NCBI RefSeq assembly: GCF_020055635.1
Contig: NZ_JAIPUT010000021.1
Span: 1 to 64,000 of the forward strand
Direction of reading: 5' to 3'
Length of the DNA stretch: 64,000 bases
Source of the DNA: Marivita sp.
Lineage (GTDB): Bacteria > Pseudomonadota > Alphaproteobacteria > Rhodobacterales > Rhodobacteraceae
Shown piece after piece: positions 1 through 7,709 of the stretch. How positions within the stretch are numbered: the first letter of the stretch is position 1; each line of letters starts with the position of its first letter. Under the pieces are notes generated by a model. It was not told the origin of the DNA. It ran no database searches and saw nothing but the letters and a program-made list of their open reading frames with translations. A program made the translations under genes and the position numbers.

Positions 1-83
1 GCCCATTCGGGGTCTGTCAGATCGCTTGCATACTTGTCGCCCACTCGGGCATGTTGGCGTCGGGTGAGTTCGGTCCAGGCCAT
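1..83 (-). CDS. IS5-family transposase, N-terminal end only (runs off window)
   Basis: Reading leftward from the ATG at 83, the sequence gives MAWTELTRRQHARV followed by GDKYASDLTDPEWA, then leaves the window. This is the start typical of IS5-family (IS427/IS1031-like) transposases, where an Arg/Tyr-rich opening is followed by a SDLTDxEW motif. Only 27 codons are visible, so the DDE catalytic residues cannot be checked. The element appears to have inserted beside, or into, the IS110 remnant whose frame ends at 148. Terminal inverted repeats could not be confirmed because the other end is outside the window. Confidence 0.72.
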   Translation of the reverse strand, partial: MAWTELTRRQHARVGDKYASDLTDPEW

Positions 84-147
84 CGTGATCTCCGTTCAGC
101 TTTGCAACCGAACAGAAGCACAACCTGCTGAACTCACTCAATTAGTT

Positions 148-754
148 TCAAATCGGGCTCTCAGTCATTTCGGCAATCTGCGCTGTCAGTCCTGCAATGT
201 GGCTGACATAGACACGCGCCAATTCCCGGACTTTGCAGGGCAAGGTCACCGTCTGATCGTCGATCATCGCTGACAGTTTCTTCAGGCCACACTTGCTTGT
301 CGCTGCAATCACGCCGTGCTCAGCCAGATGCGCGCGCAAAGCGTTGATCGTCTGGGTGCGCTGTCCGACAAACATCTGCCGGGTCCGATACGCCATGGCA
401 TTGACCTGTTGCCCCTCGGATTTGACCTCCACACCTCATCGTCGGTCGAGAGGACGCCTCAGCGATAGCTTCAGCGTCAGCCATATCGTTCCTTTGGCGT
501 TTAACATAAGGCTTCACATATTAGGGCGGAACAAGACGCGGATTGTGACCGAGCCGTTCAATCTCCCGCGCCCAGCCATGGGCTGTCGCACATGCTTCCA
601 TGGCAACAATACAGGCCGGTTTCTCAGACAGAAACGGCAGAACCTGGTTTCGAGCGAGCTTCTTGCGAAAAACAACCGAGCCCGACCCGGGTGCGCCATG
701 CGCATGAAAAACGTTCTTTGCCAGATCAAGGCCGATGATGGTCGCGTTTGTCAT
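148..754 (-). pseudogene. IS110-family transposase, decayed and truncated
   Basis: The N-terminal part (754 to 524) reads TNATIIGLDLAKNVFHAHG, the first acidic motif of the DEDD/RuvC-like domain of IS110 transposases, and continues through an AMEACATAHGWAR segment. An in-frame TAA at 521-523 replaces the codon after RLVPP. The same frame then continues with YVKRQRNDMADAEAIAEA, a conserved IS110 block. Near 430 a small deletion shifts the frame, and the family sequence resumes as VEVKSEGQQVNAMAYRTRQM down to 148. The C-terminal transposase domain (Transposase_20) is missing. One nonsense codon, one frameshift and a truncation make this a dead remnant. The truncation point lies next to the IS5-type element. 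Confidence 0.85.
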
Positions 755-1157
755 GTGTCCCTCCTTTCAGTTACATTCCGTGACAATACCATGACACCAA
801 ATTGTGATGCCTTCAGGGGCCGGCATCCACACCATCATATCTCTTTCTCAGCAGAGAATTAACGGCGACTCGACACCGCCATGATATGCCGCCCCTCAGG
901 GCATCACCAACTTGCGCGCGTTTCTCGATCGATCTTGCAGGTCTTCAGCGCAAATTTCGTGGATGCATCCCCACAGCATTGTCGCGAGTTGCCTGTTCTC
1001 GTCGCTGGGAGGATTGGCGCCAACTGATCGAGGAAGATCTCTGGCTGAAAGCATTCTGTTTTTTGGGGGGCGCTTGAAAAAATGCACGCGATCTTTTCCA
1101 AGCGGATTCAAACGATCCCAAACTCCTTCCATTGATTGACCCGGAAGGACTGACACC
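755..1157. other. Non-coding stretch between mobile-element remnants
   Basis: I see no convincing gene in these 400 bases. Short open frames on both strands lack recognisable domains and ribosome-binding sites. The last 20 bases contain the GGAAGGA ribosome-binding site of the small gene starting at 1158. The segment is probably flanking DNA of the inserted elements. Confidence 0.4.
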
Positions 1158-1466
1158 ATGAACACCTATCTCACCGCAGCAAACGACAATCCCGGAGGAG
1201 AGCACCAGATCAGCATCGCCTTGAGCGATCTGGTGACCCTGCTCGCGCGGGCTGCGGCCCTGAGCGCCCAAGACGTCGCCCCTCCTGCGAACACCGATCA
1301 ACAACCAAAACGAAAGGAAGACGCACGAAACGCGCCACGATCTACATCCGCTAGCCATGCTTGCGCGGCGCCGGGCGGGGGCGCAGCGAAAGATCGACAA
1401 TATCGTGGGAATGATCGCGGACGGGAACGCGCCGGCCTCTCTTCTTACGCGTCTGACAGAGCTTGA
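1158..1466 (+). CDS. Small protein preceding the recombinase remnant; 3' part altered by a deletion
   Basis: The ATG at 1158 has a good upstream GGAAGGA. The N-terminal ~65 residues (opening MNTYLTAANDNPGG, then SIALSDLVTLLARAAAL) look like a small helical accessory protein of the kind encoded just before large serine recombinases in alphaproteobacterial elements; that family resemblance is from memory and not firm. The last ~35 residues lie beyond the deletion junction near 1353 and read through recombinase DNA in the wrong frame, so they are not native. No function is assigned. Confidence 0.45.
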   Translation: MNTYLTAANDNPGGEHQISIALSDLVTLLARAAALSAQDVAPPANTDQQPKRKEDARNAPRSTSASHACAAPGGGAAKDRQYRGNDRGRERAGLSSYASDRA

Positions 1467-1740
1467 GCGGGAGATCGCGGCGATCGACGCCGACGCCGCA
1501 GAAGTCGACGCCATGACCGCGGCGAGTGCGCTGGTGCCCACCAGTAGCGCAGTGACGCTTTCTCGGGCGCTGCAACGCTTCGGCGAGTTGCTCTCGCAGC
1601 CCGATGCTGTCGTCGAAGCCAACGCATTCCTGAAGGGCTTCATCGACAGGATCATCATCACGCGGGACGCCGCCGCCGAAGACAAAATCACCGCCGAGAT
1701 CCACATGGGCCTCGGCGGTCTTCTTTTATCCGCCGGATGC
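1325..1740 (+). pseudogene. Serine site-specific recombinase, internally deleted
   Basis: At 1325-1354 the frame reads TKRATIYIR then a TAG stop. ATIYIR is the first beta strand of the resolvase catalytic domain of large serine recombinases. Immediately after, in another frame from 1357, comes an open frame with QRKIDNIVGMIADGNAPASL, then a Leu/Glu-rich heptad stretch (LTRLTELEREIAAIDA) and a segment ending FLKGFIDRIIIT. That matches the C-terminal coiled-coil region of the same family. The catalytic serine domain, recombinase domain and zinc ribbon between them (several hundred codons) are absent. I infer a large internal deletion with junction near 1350-1357. The open frame continues to 1998, but beyond about 1740 it is not family-like. 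Confidence 0.6.
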
Positions 1741-1808
1741 GCCTCACCCGTTCAGAATTTGTCCCGCCATTACGATCAACCAACCGCTGTGTTTAGGGCA
1801 GAGCCCCA

Positions 1809-1850
1809 GGATTTTCCGCCCTCGGAAAATCCGGATGCGTCACCGCATCC
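1809..1850. terminator. Two abutting hairpins at the end of trpF
   Basis: Two perfect palindromes abut: a 10-bp stem GGATTTTCCG/CGGAAAATCC (1809-1832) and a 7-bp stem GGATGCG/CGCATCC (1833-1850), each with a 4-base loop. The second overlaps the last codons of trpF, and the trpF stop codon lies in its loop. No long T tract follows. It probably ends the ihfB-lapA-trpF transcript. The same two-hairpin layout occurs at 57416-57459. Confidence 0.65.
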
Positions 1851-2493
1851 GCTCCCGCGTCGCCCGAACGAACTCCCGGATCAAGGCCGCGTCCTTGATC
1901 CCGGCGGCGCTCTCGACCCCCGAGGACACGTCCACCTGCCGTGCCCCGGTCAGCGCCACCGCCTCGGCCACGTTGTCAGGGGTCAGACCGCCCGCTAGCA
2001 TCCACGGCACCGGCCAACGCCGGTTCGAGATCAGCCGCCAATCGAACGACATCCCGTTGCCCCCCGGCAGATCGGCATGTTTCGGCGGCTTGGCATCGAC
2101 AAGGATCTGGTCGGCGACCTGCGCGTAAAGATCGAGGGCGTCTACGTCCTCGGCATCGGCCACGCCGACTGCCTTCATCACCGGCAGGCCGTAGCGCGCC
2201 CGCAGTTCGGACACGCGCTCCGGCGACTCCGAGCCGTGGAGCTGCAACATGTCCAACGGAACCGACCCGGTGATCTCATCCAGCAGCGCATCCTCGGCGT
2301 CGACAACGAGCGCCACCTTGGCGACGCCGACCGGCACCTCGACCGCAAGCTCGCGCGCCGCCGCCACCGACAGGTTGCGCGGGCTCTTGGGGAAGAACAC
2401 GAAACCGCAATAGGCCGCCCCGGCCTCGGCAACGGCCGCCACGTCTTCGAGCCGGGTCAGCCCGCAGATCTTTGTCCGAATTCCAGGGATCAT
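1840..2493 (-). CDS. trpF: Phosphoribosylanthranilate isomerase
   Basis: Third step of tryptophan synthesis: isomerises N-(5-phosphoribosyl)anthranilate to the carboxyphenylamino-deoxyribulose phosphate by an Amadori rearrangement in the cytoplasm. The 217-residue length is normal for this TIM barrel. Visible landmarks are KICGLT near residue 8 with the catalytic Cys10, LQLHG at 83-87, the catalytic Asp133 in [13 protein letters not shown] at 167-171 and DVSSGVE at 188-194 for phosphate binding. It is the last gene of the leftward ihfB-lapA-trpF group, 9 bases after lapA. Other trp genes are not in the window. Confidence 0.96.
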   Translation of the reverse strand: MIPGIRTKICGLTRLEDVAAVAEAGAAYCGFVFFPKSPRNLSVAAARELAVEVPVGVAKVALVVDAEDALLDEITGSVPLDMLQLHGSESPERVSELRARYGLPVMKAVGVADAEDVDALDLYAQVADQILVDAKPPKHADLPGGNGMSFDWRLISNRRWPVPWMLAGGLTPDNVAEAVALTGARQVDVSSGVESAAGIKDAALIREFVRATRERMR

Positions 2494-2502
2494 CGGATCA
2501 GC

Positions 2503-2853
2503 TCAGCCCGCCTCGTCGAGAAGCGCAAGAACCTCGTCCTTGTCCTTGTCACGCTCTGCCTTGGTCCGGCGCAATTCGCGTTCAAGCTTCTTGACCTCGG
2601 CCTGACGCCGGGCCGCGGCGGCGCGGTGCTTGTGTTCGCGCAGCCATTCCCAGACGAAACCGATCAGCAAACCGGCGACGATCCCGCCGAAGATGATGAT
2701 GAACAGCGGCAGGTCGATCGACCGGTTCATCCCGGCCAGATCGGCCAGCCCGGACGGCAGAAGCTGCAACGTGACCATGCCGCGATTGGCCAGCGCCACC
2801 GACACCAGCACGATGGCCAGCGTCGCAAGAAATGCATAGCGAATGTATCGCAT
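2503..2853 (-). CDS. lapA: LapA-family (DUF1049) inner-membrane protein
   Basis: A 116-residue protein with two predicted membrane helices (about residues 5-21 and 48-70) and a charged C-terminal tail (about 72-110) rich in Arg/Lys/Glu with coiled-coil character. This is the layout of the LapA/DUF1049 family, which in E. coli takes part in lipopolysaccharide assembly control; the function here is inferred from family only. It starts 6 bases after ihfB and is followed closely by trpF, so the three are probably co-transcribed. Confidence 0.85.
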   Translation of the reverse strand: MRYIRYAFLATLAIVLVSVALANRGMVTLQLLPSGLADLAGMNRSIDLPLFIIIFGGIVAGLLIGFVWEWLREHKHRAAAARRQAEVKKLERELRRTKAERDKDKDEVLALLDEAG

Positions 2854-2859
2854 CAGAGT

Positions 2860-3141
2860 TTACTTCCCGTTTAACCTGTCTCTCAGGAGCTTGCCGGTCT
2901 TGAAGAACGGCACATACTTTTCTTCCACCTCGACCGCCTCGCCGGTGCGCGGATTGCGACCGACACGGGCGTCCCGCTTCTTCACCGAAAACGCGCCGAA
3001 TCCGCGCAGTTCCACCCGGTCTCCCCGCGCCATGGCGTCGATGATCTCTTCGAAAATCGTGTTCACGATACGCTCGACATCGCGTTGGTACAAATGCGGA
3101 TTGTCGTCGGCAATCTTCTGAATCAATTCAGACCGTATCAT
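2860..3141 (-). CDS. ihfB: Integration host factor subunit beta
   Basis: A 93-residue DNA-bending protein of the HU/IHF family that pairs with IhfA. It begins [18 protein letters not shown], contains the family signature [14 protein letters not shown], and has the intercalating-proline arm GRNPRTGE around residues 62-69. It acts in nucleoid structure and at sites needing sharp DNA bends. It is first in the ihfB-lapA-trpF group. In related genomes rpsA often precedes ihfB; here the 270 bases upstream hold no gene. A TATACT hexamer at 3194-3199 (minus strand) is a possible -10 element. Confidence 0.95.
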   Translation of the reverse strand: MIRSELIQKIADDNPHLYQRDVERIVNTIFEEIIDAMARGDRVELRGFGAFSVKKRDARVGRNPRTGEAVEVEEKYVPFFKTGKLLRDRLNGK

Positions 3142-3419
3142 AGGCTCGCATCCCCTTCATGACACGCCGCAAAAACGCATGTCCCGAGAACGGAGTATAC
3201 GCAGGACAATTTGAAACTGAAACCGCAGCATGCGCGCAAACCGCAGAAAGTTCAGCCAAATGAAGCGGTTCAGAGCCGCCAAAGGTTTCTTTTCGGCTCC
3301 TCTGCGCGGCTGATGCCCGGTCCGCGGATATCACGGTCACGCTACGATTCGCGCCCGAATTGCCTGTCTCGGGCCGCCAGAACTCCGATCGGGCCGGGGC
3401 TGGAAGGGCAGAATTTCCC

Positions 3420-3450
3420 GCGCGCGACGGGTCATCGCGACGTCGCGCGC
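3420..3450. terminator. GC-rich hairpin ending the ferric-reductase-like gene
   Basis: A perfect 10-bp stem GCGCGCGACG/CGTCGCGCGC with an 11-base loop overlaps the last codons of the leftward gene ending at 3432. It lacks a clear T tract, so the terminator role is inferred from position. It would separate this gene pair from ihfB, which lies downstream on the same strand. Confidence 0.5.
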
Positions 3451-4040
3451 GGCGTCCAGATTCGGCGATCCCGGAGCACCCAGACTGTCGCCACCACGGC
3501 CAGGGCGCACAGTCCGATCTTGGACAGCGGCTCCATCGTGCCTTCGATCAGCACGGCATGCACGACGCAGCCCAGAACGGCGACGCCAGCCAGCGCGGTA
3601 TGGGCCTTGCGCCAGATCCGAGGGCGCAGACGCAGAGGGCGGCGCAAGACGGCCAGCAAGGCGGCGGCGAAGACCGCCCACATGGCCACGTTGCCCCAGA
3701 CCGAAAACGGCGTTGGTGAGGTGAAGGTCAGCACGTCGATCACGTCCGGCGGGCTGGTGACCCAGAGCGCGGCGACATGCGCGATCACGGCCAAGACGAG
3801 CCCGGCGCCGACCAGCCGATGAACGCGCCTGCCGCGCAATCCGGACAGGCCCGGCAGATACCCCCCCACCAGCAGCGGCTGGACCAAGAGCAGCGCCATC
3901 GCGACGATCCCGGCAAATCCGGCGGTGATGTAGACCGGCGACCGGTAGGCCAGGAGCGGGCTTTGCGCTGCCAGCCCCAGAGGCAGCGCGATCGCCGCCG
4001 CAAGAGCGACCCAGATCATCCAGCGGCCGGGCCTGTGCAT
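3432..4040 (-). CDS. Ferric-reductase-like haem membrane protein
   Basis: A 202-residue integral membrane protein with about six hydrophobic helices. Two helices each carry a His pair spaced by 14 residues (His74/His88 and His147/His161), the bis-haem pattern of the ferric-reductase-like transmembrane domain (FRD/YedZ/NOX group). No flavin or NAD(P)H domain follows, so it probably passes electrons for another partner. I chose the ATG at 4040; an in-frame upstream start at 4088 would overlap the preceding gene. It follows, by 19 bases, a Tat-exported intradiol-dioxygenase-like gene, which suggests a membrane-periplasm redox pair. Confidence 0.75.
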   Translation of the reverse strand: MHRPGRWMIWVALAAAIALPLGLAAQSPLLAYRSPVYITAGFAGIVAMALLLVQPLLVGGYLPGLSGLRGRRVHRLVGAGLVLAVIAHVAALWVTSPPDVIDVLTFTSPTPFSVWGNVAMWAVFAAALLAVLRRPLRLRPRIWRKAHTALAGVAVLGCVVHAVLIEGTMEPLSKIGLCALAVVATVWVLRDRRIWTPRATSR

Positions 4041-4059
4041 CAAAGTGATCCCGAGAAGA

Positions 4060-4548
4060 TCAGGCCGGTTCCAGGACGAAATCCGCATGCAGGGTCGTGT
4101 CGCTCGAACTTGGCATCACGGGACGCAGGAAGACGGTCTTGAATTCGGCACTGTCATAGGCCAGGTGCCCATGCGGTTGCCCGAAGGCGGGCACGATCTG
4201 CGGCATCTCAAGCCGGAATTCCCCCTTGGCATCGCTCAGCGTCGCGCCGTGGCTCTGCGGGTCGCGTTCGTGGCCTTCGGTCGTATGCGCCCAGACCTGG
4301 ATGCGCTGGCCCGCCAACGGGGCGCCGTCACCGGCGCGCCGCACGGTCCCGGTCATCCAGAAACCACCGCCGCCGATCCGCTCCACGATGGGTGCGCCGG
4401 GGCGGTAATTGTTCGATCCGCCCCGCATCGACCGCGTGGGCGCAACCCCCTGCGCGCGGGCGGGCACAATCAGCCCGGACAGTCCGGTGACAAGCGTTGC
4501 AGCGCCCATGGCACACAGGGCGCGGCGGGTGAACAGAGGGGTGGTCAT
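4060..4548 (-). CDS. Tat-exported intradiol-dioxygenase-like protein
   Basis: The 162-residue product starts with a twin-arginine signal (TRRALCAMGAATLV, cleavage probably near the ARAQG at 30-34). The mature part has the beta-sandwich pattern of intradiol ring-cleavage dioxygenases: NNYRPGAP, a VWAHTTEGHE segment, TLSDAKGEFRLEMPQIVP and PHGHLAY. Two His ligands are plausible (His126, His128), but the two Tyr ligands of true enzymes appear missing: His93 stands where the first Tyr is expected and Phe122 near the second. It may bind a metal without catechol dioxygenase activity. The start at 4548 has GGAGG 8 bases upstream; a start at 4611 would bury the signal peptide. Confidence 0.68.
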   Translation of the reverse strand: MTTPLFTRRALCAMGAATLVTGLSGLIVPARAQGVAPTRSMRGGSNNYRPGAPIVERIGGGGFWMTGTVRRAGDGAPLAGQRIQVWAHTTEGHERDPQSHGATLSDAKGEFRLEMPQIVPAFGQPHGHLAYDSAEFKTVFLRPVMPSSSDTTLHADFVLEPA

Positions 4549-4966
4549 CAAGGGGCCTCCTTCCGGTATCTGCGCTCCGAACCTGTAGGACTTCAAACGG
4601 CCTCGGCGCACGCCTTTGCTAAAAGCTAGGCCAGATGACGCTGCCGATAAAGCGATCCCACAGCTTCGTGATGCGCTGCACAGCGCACGGACACGCGGAA
4701 ACCCGCTTGCTCACCGGGCTGCGCCGCCCACTCTCCGGCCCCGCCAAGGCAAGCAGATTGCGCCGTACCATTGAGTTCCCGCCCAAGGCGGACCGGCATC
4801 GCTCCCCATTCGTTTGGCGAACAGACGCCTGACCAGCTTCGGGATCACCGCGCAAGATGCATGTTTCCGCGAAGCGACTTGGCGCGGAACACGCGACGCC
4901 TCCGCAGGTTCATCCTTGAAGCGGCGGTAAAAAGTGGTCGCAAACAAAACGCTGGGGAGGATGATC
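4549..4966. other. Intergenic region between divergent genes
   Basis: About 420 bases between a leftward and a rightward gene. No open frame here has a recognisable domain, so it should contain the promoters of both. The GGGGAGG at about 4953-4960 is the ribosome-binding site for the CAP-domain gene. I found no clear palindrome. Confidence 0.4.
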
Positions 4967-5932
4967 ATGAACGGCATTGCGAAATATGCAGCATGGGCAG
5001 CAATGGTGGGCACGCTTTCGGGTCCTGTGTTCCCGCAGGCCCCTGCGGACGCACAGGATCAAGCTTCTGTCGGTGCGCAGGAAACGGAAAACCTGTCGGA
5101 ATTGCGGGCCGAGGCGCTGGACCTGGTGAACGGGTCCCGTGCCGAAGCAGGGTTACCGGAACTTGCAGCCAGCGACGTTCTGGACCGGGCGGCACAGGGT
5201 CATGCCACCGACATGCTGGAACGGGATTTCTACGCTCATGTGACGCCGGACGGGGAAACGCCTTTCGATCGGTTCCTTGCGGCAGGAGGAAACCGTTGGG
5301 CGGTCAGCGGTGAGAACATCGCGACCTGCGAAGGCTGCCCTACTCCGCCAGATACCGACCGCCTGCGTGGGTTTCACGAAGGCTGGATGCAAAGTCCCCG
5401 CCACCGCGAAAACATCCTTTCGAAGGGCTTCGACAGCTTCGGGTTCGGGATAGCCGGAGAAGACGACGAGATCTATGCCGTCCAGACCTTCTCGGGCCCC
5501 GGTGCGGACGACGGGACCGGTGACGCGCTGACCCCCGAGGCCGCGCGGGACGTGGCGCTTGAGGAAATCAACGCGCAGCGTGCAGACACAGGACATGATC
5601 CGCTGGACGGAAGTGACGCCTTGGATCGTGTCGCCGACCGCGTGATGGATAGTCTCGCCGCCAATCCACAGGCTCTGCCGGAGGATGTCTTCGGCCTCTT
5701 GCCGGAAGGATCGACGGGATGGACGCGGCTCGACATCCAGTCTGCCAGCCTCGGCGGAACGGGACCCACCTTGTCGCAAGCGGATGTCGTGGCGGTCATC
5801 TCCAACTGGGCTGCGGCATCAGAGGACGGCAGACCGCTTGGTGGGCCAGCCTCATCCCACTTCGGCTTTGCTGCAAAATCCCCGGGTGACGGACAAACCA
5901 CGGCGGTTGCCGTCTTTGGTGGACGAGACTGA
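4967..5932 (+). CDS. Secreted CAP (SCP/PR1-like) domain protein
   Basis: A 321-residue protein with a signal peptide (hydrophobic stretch in the first 30 residues, KYAAWAAMVGTLSGPVF). Residues ~45-175 form a CAP domain: AEALDLVNGSRAEAGLPEL, HATDMLERDFYAHVTP, SGENIATC and WMQSPRHRENIL, with the His and Glu residues of the CAP cleft. Residues ~190-320 look like a second, degenerate CAP repeat (LEEINAQRADTGHDPL then DALDRVADRVMDSLA) lacking those His/Glu motifs. Function in bacteria is poorly known. I chose the ATG at 4967 because the GGGGAGG Shine-Dalgarno is about 6 bases upstream; in-frame ATGs at 4934 and 4961 are less well placed. Confidence 0.82.
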   Translation: MNGIAKYAAWAAMVGTLSGPVFPQAPADAQDQASVGAQETENLSELRAEALDLVNGSRAEAGLPELAASDVLDRAAQGHATDMLERDFYAHVTPDGETPFDRFLAAGGNRWAVSGENIATCEGCPTPPDTDRLRGFHEGWMQSPRHRENILSKGFDSFGFGIAGEDDEIYAVQTFSGPGADDGTGDALTPEAARDVALEEINAQRADTGHDPLDGSDALDRVADRVMDSLAANPQALPEDVFGLLPEGSTGWTRLDIQSASLGGTGPTLSQADVVAVISNWAAASEDGRPLGGPASSHFGFAAKSPGDGQTTAVAVFGGRD

Positions 5933-6063
5933 TTGCTTGAAAGCAACGGATGAACGCCCGGGCCGGCTTGGACGGCGTGCGCACAGTCGAGACCGCGAGA
6001 GAGGCGCGGTAGACGCATTCGGGCGCAAAGGGGCGGATCGCGATATCCGGTTCAGGACCCGAG

Positions 6064-7500
6064 TTACAGATCGACCAGGCGCCAGAATCCGTGTTTTCGG
6101 CCGTGGTCCTGCTTGAGCATCTCATGGAATCGCGCGTGCGTGGGAAAGTCGCCGTAATCCTCGATGGCGGCATCGCATGACTGGCATTCGGCCAGATGGC
6201 GGGCCGCGTGGCGATAGCGCTTGGATTTCGCGCCCGTCAGCGTGTCCAGGATCATGGCGCGGCGCATCAGCGTGGCGGCCAGCGGATGCCCCGCCTCGAG
6301 CGCGTCGGCCGCTGTGGTGAAAGTGTGCCAGGCATTCCCGTCCAGCGCGTCGGCGCGGGAGACCACGACCCGTGCCGCGCGGTCGTGGGACGGCCAGTTT
6401 ACAAGGAAACTGATCGCCGCGCCAGGGTGCGGATAGGCCTCTGCAAAGTCCAGAGCGGCCTCTTCGGCCTCGACATCGTCGAAATCGGGCAGCAGCTTGA
6501 GATACTTGCGAAGGCACGGCGCGCTGAGGGTCTGCTCGAAGGTCGTCCACAGATGGGCCTTCAGTTCCTCCGACTTGCCCTGCCGCTCAAGGCATTCCTC
6601 ATACACCGCATCAAGATCGTAGCGGAACATCCGGAATGACGTGCCCTCCTCGGCTGCGCGGGCGCGGGTGACGATGTCGAAAGCCTCGTCGACACGGCCC
6701 GCGTCCAGCAAGCGCCGGGCCACGTCGGGCGCAATCGTGCCAAAGGTCAGCTGTTCAGCGGAATAGCGGGCCATGTAGGCGTCGACATCCCCCTGGGCGT
6801 CCGCAATATCAGCCAGGATGATCGACCGCGTCGCCTGCTTGTTGCGGCGCACGCTGTCTTCGGGAGACGACATGAGGCCATAGCCTTGATATCGTTCGAT
6901 TTCATGCTCGGTCGGTGGCGCGTCGGCCCAGGCTTGCGTGATGCGTTTGAGATGCTCCAGCCCCTCCTGGCCAAGCATTTCCGCCGTCGCGGGAATGATC
7001 CCGTCGAACTCGCCGTAGCCGGCGTCGGCGACAGCATCGAGAACGCGTTCTGCCAGGGCGGTCCGGTCCTTGGAAACCCTGGGCGAAATCTGTGCGATCA
7101 GGTCGACCGCGTCACCCATGACGCTGCCAATCGCGCCGTTGCTGTCATCCGTGCGTTCGTAAATCGCGGGAGCCAGTTGCAGGAAGGACCAGAGCAGTTC
7201 GAAGGCTTCGTCCGGATCTTGCGGGGCGATGACGGTTTCAATCATGCCCAAAAGCCCCTCGAGATCCTTGACCAGCGCCCGTTGCTTGCGCCAGTCGACA
7301 AAGCTGGTCGCGCGCCGCAGCGAGGCGAAGCGTTTGCGCAGGTCGGCGGCAACCTCCCGGGGCCCCTGGGCGGCGCTGAGTTCCATCCGCGCGCGGCGCT
7401 GCAGGGCCGCGCTACCCTGGACCAGGTCCATGACCAGCGCGGCGAGGCTCGCAGCGCCCAGCTTTTCGAGGTTCGCTTGGTTCAGGGTCTTCTTGGACAT
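6064..7500 (-). CDS. DUF6880-family protein
   Basis: A 478-residue protein, mostly alpha-helical, opening MSKKTLNQANLEKLGAASLA and containing FVDWRKQRALVKDLEGLLG near residue 70. This matches the uncharacterised DUF6880 family, often annotated in alphaproteobacteria with SWIM-like or TPR-like neighbours. The many helical pairs suggest a solenoid scaffold. A His/Cys cluster near the C terminus (KSKRYRHAARHLAECQSCD) could bind metal. The start at 7500 is the family-like start; upstream in-frame codons to 7680 do not look coding. It converges on the CAP gene and is separated by 209 bases from the leftward operon upstream. Confidence 0.75.
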   Translation of the reverse strand: MSKKTLNQANLEKLGAASLAALVMDLVQGSAALQRRARMELSAAQGPREVAADLRKRFASLRRATSFVDWRKQRALVKDLEGLLGMIETVIAPQDPDEAFELLWSFLQLAPAIYERTDDSNGAIGSVMGDAVDLIAQISPRVSKDRTALAERVLDAVADAGYGEFDGIIPATAEMLGQEGLEHLKRITQAWADAPPTEHEIERYQGYGLMSSPEDSVRRNKQATRSIILADIADAQGDVDAYMARYSAEQLTFGTIAPDVARRLLDAGRVDEAFDIVTRARAAEEGTSFRMFRYDLDAVYEECLERQGKSEELKAHLWTTFEQTLSAPCLRKYLKLLPDFDDVEAEEAALDFAEAYPHPGAAISFLVNWPSHDRAARVVVSRADALDGNAWHTFTTAADALEAGHPLAATLMRRAMILDTLTGAKSKRYRHAARHLAECQSCDAAIEDYGDFPTHARFHEMLKQDHGRKHGFWRLVDL

Positions 7501-7709
7501 GATGAGGTGCCGGGCCTTGTTGCAGTGTTCGTCCAGACAATGTCGCACACGGCTTGCCGCGACAAGGATCAATGGCCATTTTCGCGGGCCGTACGAGGTG
7601 ATCACAAGCCGATGGAGGCGCGTTCGCATCCAACCGGCAGAACGGGTGCGCGGATCGGTTCCGCCCGCCGATCGGAGCATTGAGCCCGTTGGCGTCGTCG
7701 GGAAAGCCG

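Noticed and set aside
4711-5013. Leftward frame of 100 codons with a hydrophobic start
   Set aside because: It overlaps the start and signal peptide of the CAP gene, has no ribosome-binding site and matches no family.
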